Shown: positions 20,501-26,500 of the stretch, in pieces
How the letters are laid out: the number at the start of each line of letters is the position of its first letter
Position numbering within the stretch: position 1 is the stretch's first letter
Source: a virus
Virus record (IMG/VR): IMGVR_UViG_3300032084_001074
Coordinates: 1 to 30,075 of that record
Length of the DNA: 30,075 nucleotides
Reading direction: 5' to 3' (one strand)
Program-made: the position numbers and the translations under genes
The notes under the pieces: model-generated
The model's database searches: none
Told to the model about the DNA's origin: nothing
Seen by the model: the letters and a program-made list of their open reading frames with translations, nothing else

Positions 20501-23500
20501 GTACACCAATTACGACTTTACTGATGTTGAAAGTGCAAAGGATATTTTCAGTGCTAAACCAGCACACATGCGTGAAATAGACACAGATACAAACTTTGTA
20601 CTCAATCCAAAACTACACCACCAACAGGGTGTATTCAGTCGAGCAATGCTTGTCATTAGCAACGAAAGTGAATTGGCTCTTGTAGCCAAGACTGACCGTG
20701 ACGGTATCAAGTCAACCGGTGATTGGTTGTCGGTCGTATCAAAGACTCGTGCTGGTGTAGCCGCCGCTACTGCTATCACATTCGCTGGTACTACACGATG
20801 GGATGAGCGGTTCCACAATGCTGAACGATACATTGCACCTGCTAATGCTGGTCCGAATGTTGAAGCGTTGATTGCTACAGGAACCGCTACCCCTACTGCT
20901 GATGTACCAAACGGTGCTTATGTCTTACACACCGCACTGACCGGTGACCAAGATACCAACTTGTTTAACGCTGAACCTTGTTTTGCTGAAACAGGCGATT
21001 TGTTCTTTGACACCGATATTAGCCCCGGTTCAGTTCAACTTGAAGTTGCTACAGATGTATTACGAAACATCACAAAGGAATTGACAATTGCGAGTGCTGA
21101 TGCTGAAATTGACAATTACGATTACACAGAAACCACTGTGGATGGCGTGACTGGACCGGAGTTTTGGCTTGGTGACACCAATGGGTACAAGTTAGCACAA
21201 CGCACACCTGCTAAGAATTTCAGTGTTGAACATGTAGTGTGGAAGCGTATGGATGGTGGCAACCTTAGCCTCCCTGCTTCAAATGCACGAGGGTTGGGTG
21301 CTGTACCATTTGTCACTCGTGTAGCCGGTGGAAACGCATACACCACTGGTGAAAAACTGTACGGCAATAACCGCTTCACCTTTGAGTCAACTAACAGCGC
21401 AATGTTCCCAATCATCCAAGCGCAAGAATTGTCACACCCTCAATTAGCCGCTCGTCACCCCGACTTGTTGCGGAATATCCTTGAAATTCCAAATGAAGAA
21501 ATTCAATTTGAAAGTATCACTGTTATTGACGATACGGGGCAAGAACACAAAATCGAGGGTGGTTCACCGTTTGGTACAATCATTCGCACCTTCACTCAAC
21601 TTTCCGACCGTGGGGCACAGGGATTAGCACCAGCCGTTAGTGGTAGTGGGATAAGCCCTAACCTCAAGATTCGCCTACCGGACCCCGATTCAATACCCGG
21701 CAACTTAGTCATTCGCTCCGGCTTCGACCGACTCCAAGCCTATCAAACAGAATCAATGGGTACAGGCGGTATGATGACAAAATCAACTGTTGAGCATTTG
21801 TTTAACACTGATTCAGTTAGCCCTAACCTCGGTCCTACCTACAGTGACCACAATTGGGAACACCTCAAGCAAGGTATAGATAGCCCCGAAAGCACAATGT
21901 CGGGCTGGCAAAGTTCCACCGGAAACGCACCTCTTGAAACAGCCTATGAACTACACGACCGAACACTGTATTTCCATGTGACAAAGATGGGTAATACCAA
22001 CACCCACAAGCACCCAGTTATCTATTCTCATGCAGATGGTGTTGTTAATCACGAACTCACAGGCGTGTCTTTTAGTGGCACTACTTTAACAGTAAATACA
22101 ACTGTAAACTCCGCTGTGTACGATTCGACCTTTGGAAACAAAGAGCGTGTTGGGGAGCGCAGATTCCTTCGCTTGTACAATCCTACCACCGATGAAGGCG
22201 GCGTAGCATCCTTTACCGGTATCAGCGGGTCCACATTCACCGGTTGTGTGGGTGATGAAACATTCAACAAACTCGTTCTTAGCAGTATTACAGCACTGAA
22301 AGTAGTTCCATCGTATTATATCCCTGCTGGTAGCACACGATTCTATGGTTCACGCCGCATTCGTGACCACGCCGAAGTAAGCGGAAACAGCCCCGACATG
22401 GCACATACGCATTATGTCAACTACTCGGTGACAGCGGAAGAAGCCATGACTGGCTATTCGATTTACAGTAAACCACAACTCACCCCTGCGCCTATTCCTC
22501 GCATGGGCCATCACTTCGTCAACGCTACAATGGCTATGCTACCCGGACATTGGGCGCACCCTGCCTATCAAGGATTATACGACAAACATAGAGCCTGTCG
22601 CTCGGCCACCTTACAATCTCGTGAGTTTGAAATACTTAAAGAAAGTTATGATATGGATGATTTGATTACAAGCACACCCGACCAATTCCCTACCTATGAC
22701 CCATTGTTGGTCTTTGGTTCGCTAACCGCTACACCGAGTGGGCCAAGCGATATTCACGGTGGTGGGTTCTCACTGATGTTTGAAACCAAGTTGCGTAATG
22801 ACGGCTACGGCGTACTTGCCTCCGAAGGACAAGCAGGTGTAGTAAACGCCGCTGGTGGGCACACCATTGTGCTTGAAGCCGCAGGTACTTACACACTGAA
22901 AGAACACTTCCCCGACCCTGCGGAAGTTGGAGCCTATCAAATCATCATTCAGCCAAATATGCACAGTTCACAGTTTATTGGTTATCATGAAAATGGCCCT
23001 GCTAATGATATTCCTAATCAGTCTGTGAATGAATTAACAAGCCAACAAGTTGCACTTGTCGTAGGTATTCGTGAACCCGATGCTACTACAGGTGCTTATT
23101 CACTTGTCTTGGCTAACGCTACAATGGCAGATGTGCGAGGTTGTGAAGTGTTTATCAATGAATTGATGATTGACCACGACCCGGACCACGGTAGCCATTT
23201 CACCAACATTCCCCCTCTCATGCTGTACAACCCTCTTGGTGTACAAAGCACAGAATCACCAGCATTCGTTCGTCGCTCACTACCGTACACTACTGGAATA
23301 TTCGCAGATGCATCTCCGGGGTACACTATCAATATCCCGTGGTGGTCCATTGTCCACAAGGTCGGTCCCGACGATGCCGATGGTAGTCGCTTTAACCACT
23401 TGTCTTTGCATCGACTTGACAATTACTACGAGTTCCTAAGAGCCAACGCCGGTTCCGTTGCCGCACAAATTACACTGGCTGGTTATCCAAGTAATTACCC

Positions 23501-26500
23501 CGACCTATACTCCGAGATTCTTGAGAACATCAGCCTCACGCCCGTGTGTACTTTTGTAAGCCTTACATCGAGTACAGTCATAAAAGTTGATGATGCTCGT
23601 GGTTTCCCTAAGCAACCCTACTACGGTATGTTGCTTGAGTACACAGACGCTACAGGTACACGACGAACTCATTCTTACACTGAAAGAAGCGGTTATGATT
23701 CAAGCAACATGAACAAACCACTACAATTTACCATTGTAGCCAATAGTGATTTTACCAGCAACTTAACCGTTGGGACAAAGATTCGCTTGACTCGTGCATA
23801 CGACTTCCGACCAGCAAATACGATTTTAAGTGAAACTGAAACAAGTGTTTTGGCTCACTCTATTGATAATTTGATTACGGGTACTCGTGACACAAACAGC
23901 CTACACATGGCTGATGCATTCCTTTGCCTATGGCATCCAAATCTTGGTCGCCCCCACACCTTTTACAGTGATGCAAGTCGAACATGGTTAAACCCATTGA
24001 CTGACCGAGCCATCAATCAAAAACCACTCAACAGTATGCCGGAACACTTTGAAACTGTTCACTACCATGACGCTACCTATTACGCCAGCATGGGTCCGTT
24101 TGCTTTGCGAATGAAGACAGCCATGCCTCCTACCGAAGCACAATCAACATACTACACCGCTACATCAGCAAGTGTGAGTAGCACCACGGTCACCGCTACT
24201 GGAACTATCATGGCTGGATGGCCTACGAGTGGTACAAACACAGTGTATGTCAACAGTGGTAGTGAAGAAGAAATCTTCACATACACAGGCGGTGGTGCTG
24301 GTGGTACAACATTGACAGGGTGTGTTAATGTCAAGGGTACACCGTTGACAACTATGGCAAGTGGGAATCATTCACTGCGCTACTACAAGACCGCTGACCT
24401 TGCCGCTGATGGTTCACATACTCGTCAAGTAGTATCTCAAACCGCTGACCACACAATTACAACAAACGGTGGTGAAGGTATTGGAGATGGGGCTTACATC
24501 TTTGTTGACGGTCACATGTATCAAGTCAATGGTACTGTAGCAGAAGGAGGTACGAACATAGTAGTGTTTGATATTTTACCACCTCAAATTACTGTAGGCT
24601 CGGTCATATACACAGGTGCAGACGGTACACCTCAAACTGCTCAAACCATTGACACCACAATAGGAACAGGACTTATGCAAGGTGGACAATCGGACAGCAG
24701 TGATACAGCCACCAAGAGTATGCTCAATCACTTTTGGCCGAGTGGTAGCCGTGGTGGACCACTGGTGAGCCGTCTTGATGGCTACGCCTATGTTTCATCG
24801 TCTTGGGAATACCCACGGGATTACGGCTTTGACGGGCCAATTTGGACCGATGGTGACTATGATGCTGATAACAGTGATTATGCACCGAGTAGTGGTATCA
24901 GCAAGTCATCGTATGATGGCATCAGCAACCCAACACGGCCACGCCCATTCGGTTATCGCTTTGGCCTACGCCAACCATACAACAAGCCGCAGTGGTCTAT
25001 GTACGGTTTGCGAGCATTGCGTGAAACAGCAATAACAGCAACCAACGCCAGCGTTGCGTACAAGCATGGTCCGTTTGTACAAGAAGAAACTCAAACATGG
25101 ACTTACGCTGGCGGCAACGGTAGTTCAAACCCAACATTCCCTAACACATACACTGGTATTATGGAACGACAAACTAACTTCTCCGGTATGCTCGGCGTTG
25201 ACAAACCGGAATGGCAAGTTCGGTACAGCGACGGTGTACGCTTCACCCGCCCGTTCGGATGCCCTGTACGCACCCTACGCAACAGTGCTACTGTACTGCG
25301 TGATTGGTGGGGCGATGGCAACGGTAAGGGCTTGGACTCGATTGAGAGTGCGGCAAAATACTACCTCGTTGATTGGTGGGGCAACACCCGTGGTGAAGAT
25401 GTTCGCCGCTTCCCTGTCCGTTCATTCGGTATTCGCCCATCATGGGATGCGGGTGACGCATACGAGTATGACCGACGCAACAACCGTACACCGTATCAGC
25501 GAATACACAACAACGGAAAGCACCTTGTCAACTTGAAGGGACTTACCAATGCGGCAGACTCGGCATTGGATATTTCAGCGACCGTACCGAGATTTGGTGG
25601 TCGGTTAAACAACACCAATAGTAGTGACTCAACAACACTGGTTGATGTGTTCATGCCATCAAACGCACAGCGTGTGGGTGACATGGGTAATGGTCGAGGT
25701 ATTCGATACCCAACTCAATTCAACGAAGATGTACTCACCGCATTGAGTGAACCAATACACACCACGGGTCTTGTCCTCTCTCATCACACCGCCGAGCCTA
25801 TCCTCAATGATGGATTTATTCGTGCAAGAAACGATACACTGCAAGCCGATGAAGTACCTCGTGGTATCAGTTCACGCTTGGAGATTGCAGAAGATGGACT
25901 ACTCAAGCCCGAAGCAGTAGTGAGTGACCGCATGGAGAACATCGTTGGTGACTCACCTCACAAGGATGCTATAAGCCGCAGTAGCCCCCGTATCGGTCTT
26001 GACACCGAAAACCTACAAGGTGTGGACACCAATCAAATCATCATTAACACCGAGGCGCACAGCCTACACACAGACCGCAATGTAGGACAGCGTGTTGTGC
26101 TACAGGGCGGTATGCAAACTGGCTCTCAAACTATAGGCAACTACGACCTCACTGCACTCGACTTCGGAGGGCAACCTCAAGGCGGTGTGTTGCGTATGAG
26201 TCACACCTCAAACTTCAACCCGCTTGGTGGTACTTACCTCGCTGAAACCCGCAACTATCTTTCACCTATTGACGACACTGAATGGGGAGGCATACCAACA
26301 TCGGGTATGGTGTTGTGGCTTAAAGCCGACAGCCTCGATTTGACTGATGGTGAAAGTGTATCAACATGGGCTGATACGAGTGGAAATAATCGAAACTTTA
26401 CTCAATCTACAAGTAGTAAAAAGCCAACATATATCGCAAGTGAATCCGATTTTAATAACATGCCTGTGTTAAGATTTGATGGTGGAGATAAACTTGAATT

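Noticed and set aside
25300-25385. Repeated GATTGGTGGGGC in the giant gene
   Set aside because: Two copies of a DWWG peptide at close range are explained by local coding; no longer repeat extends around them.
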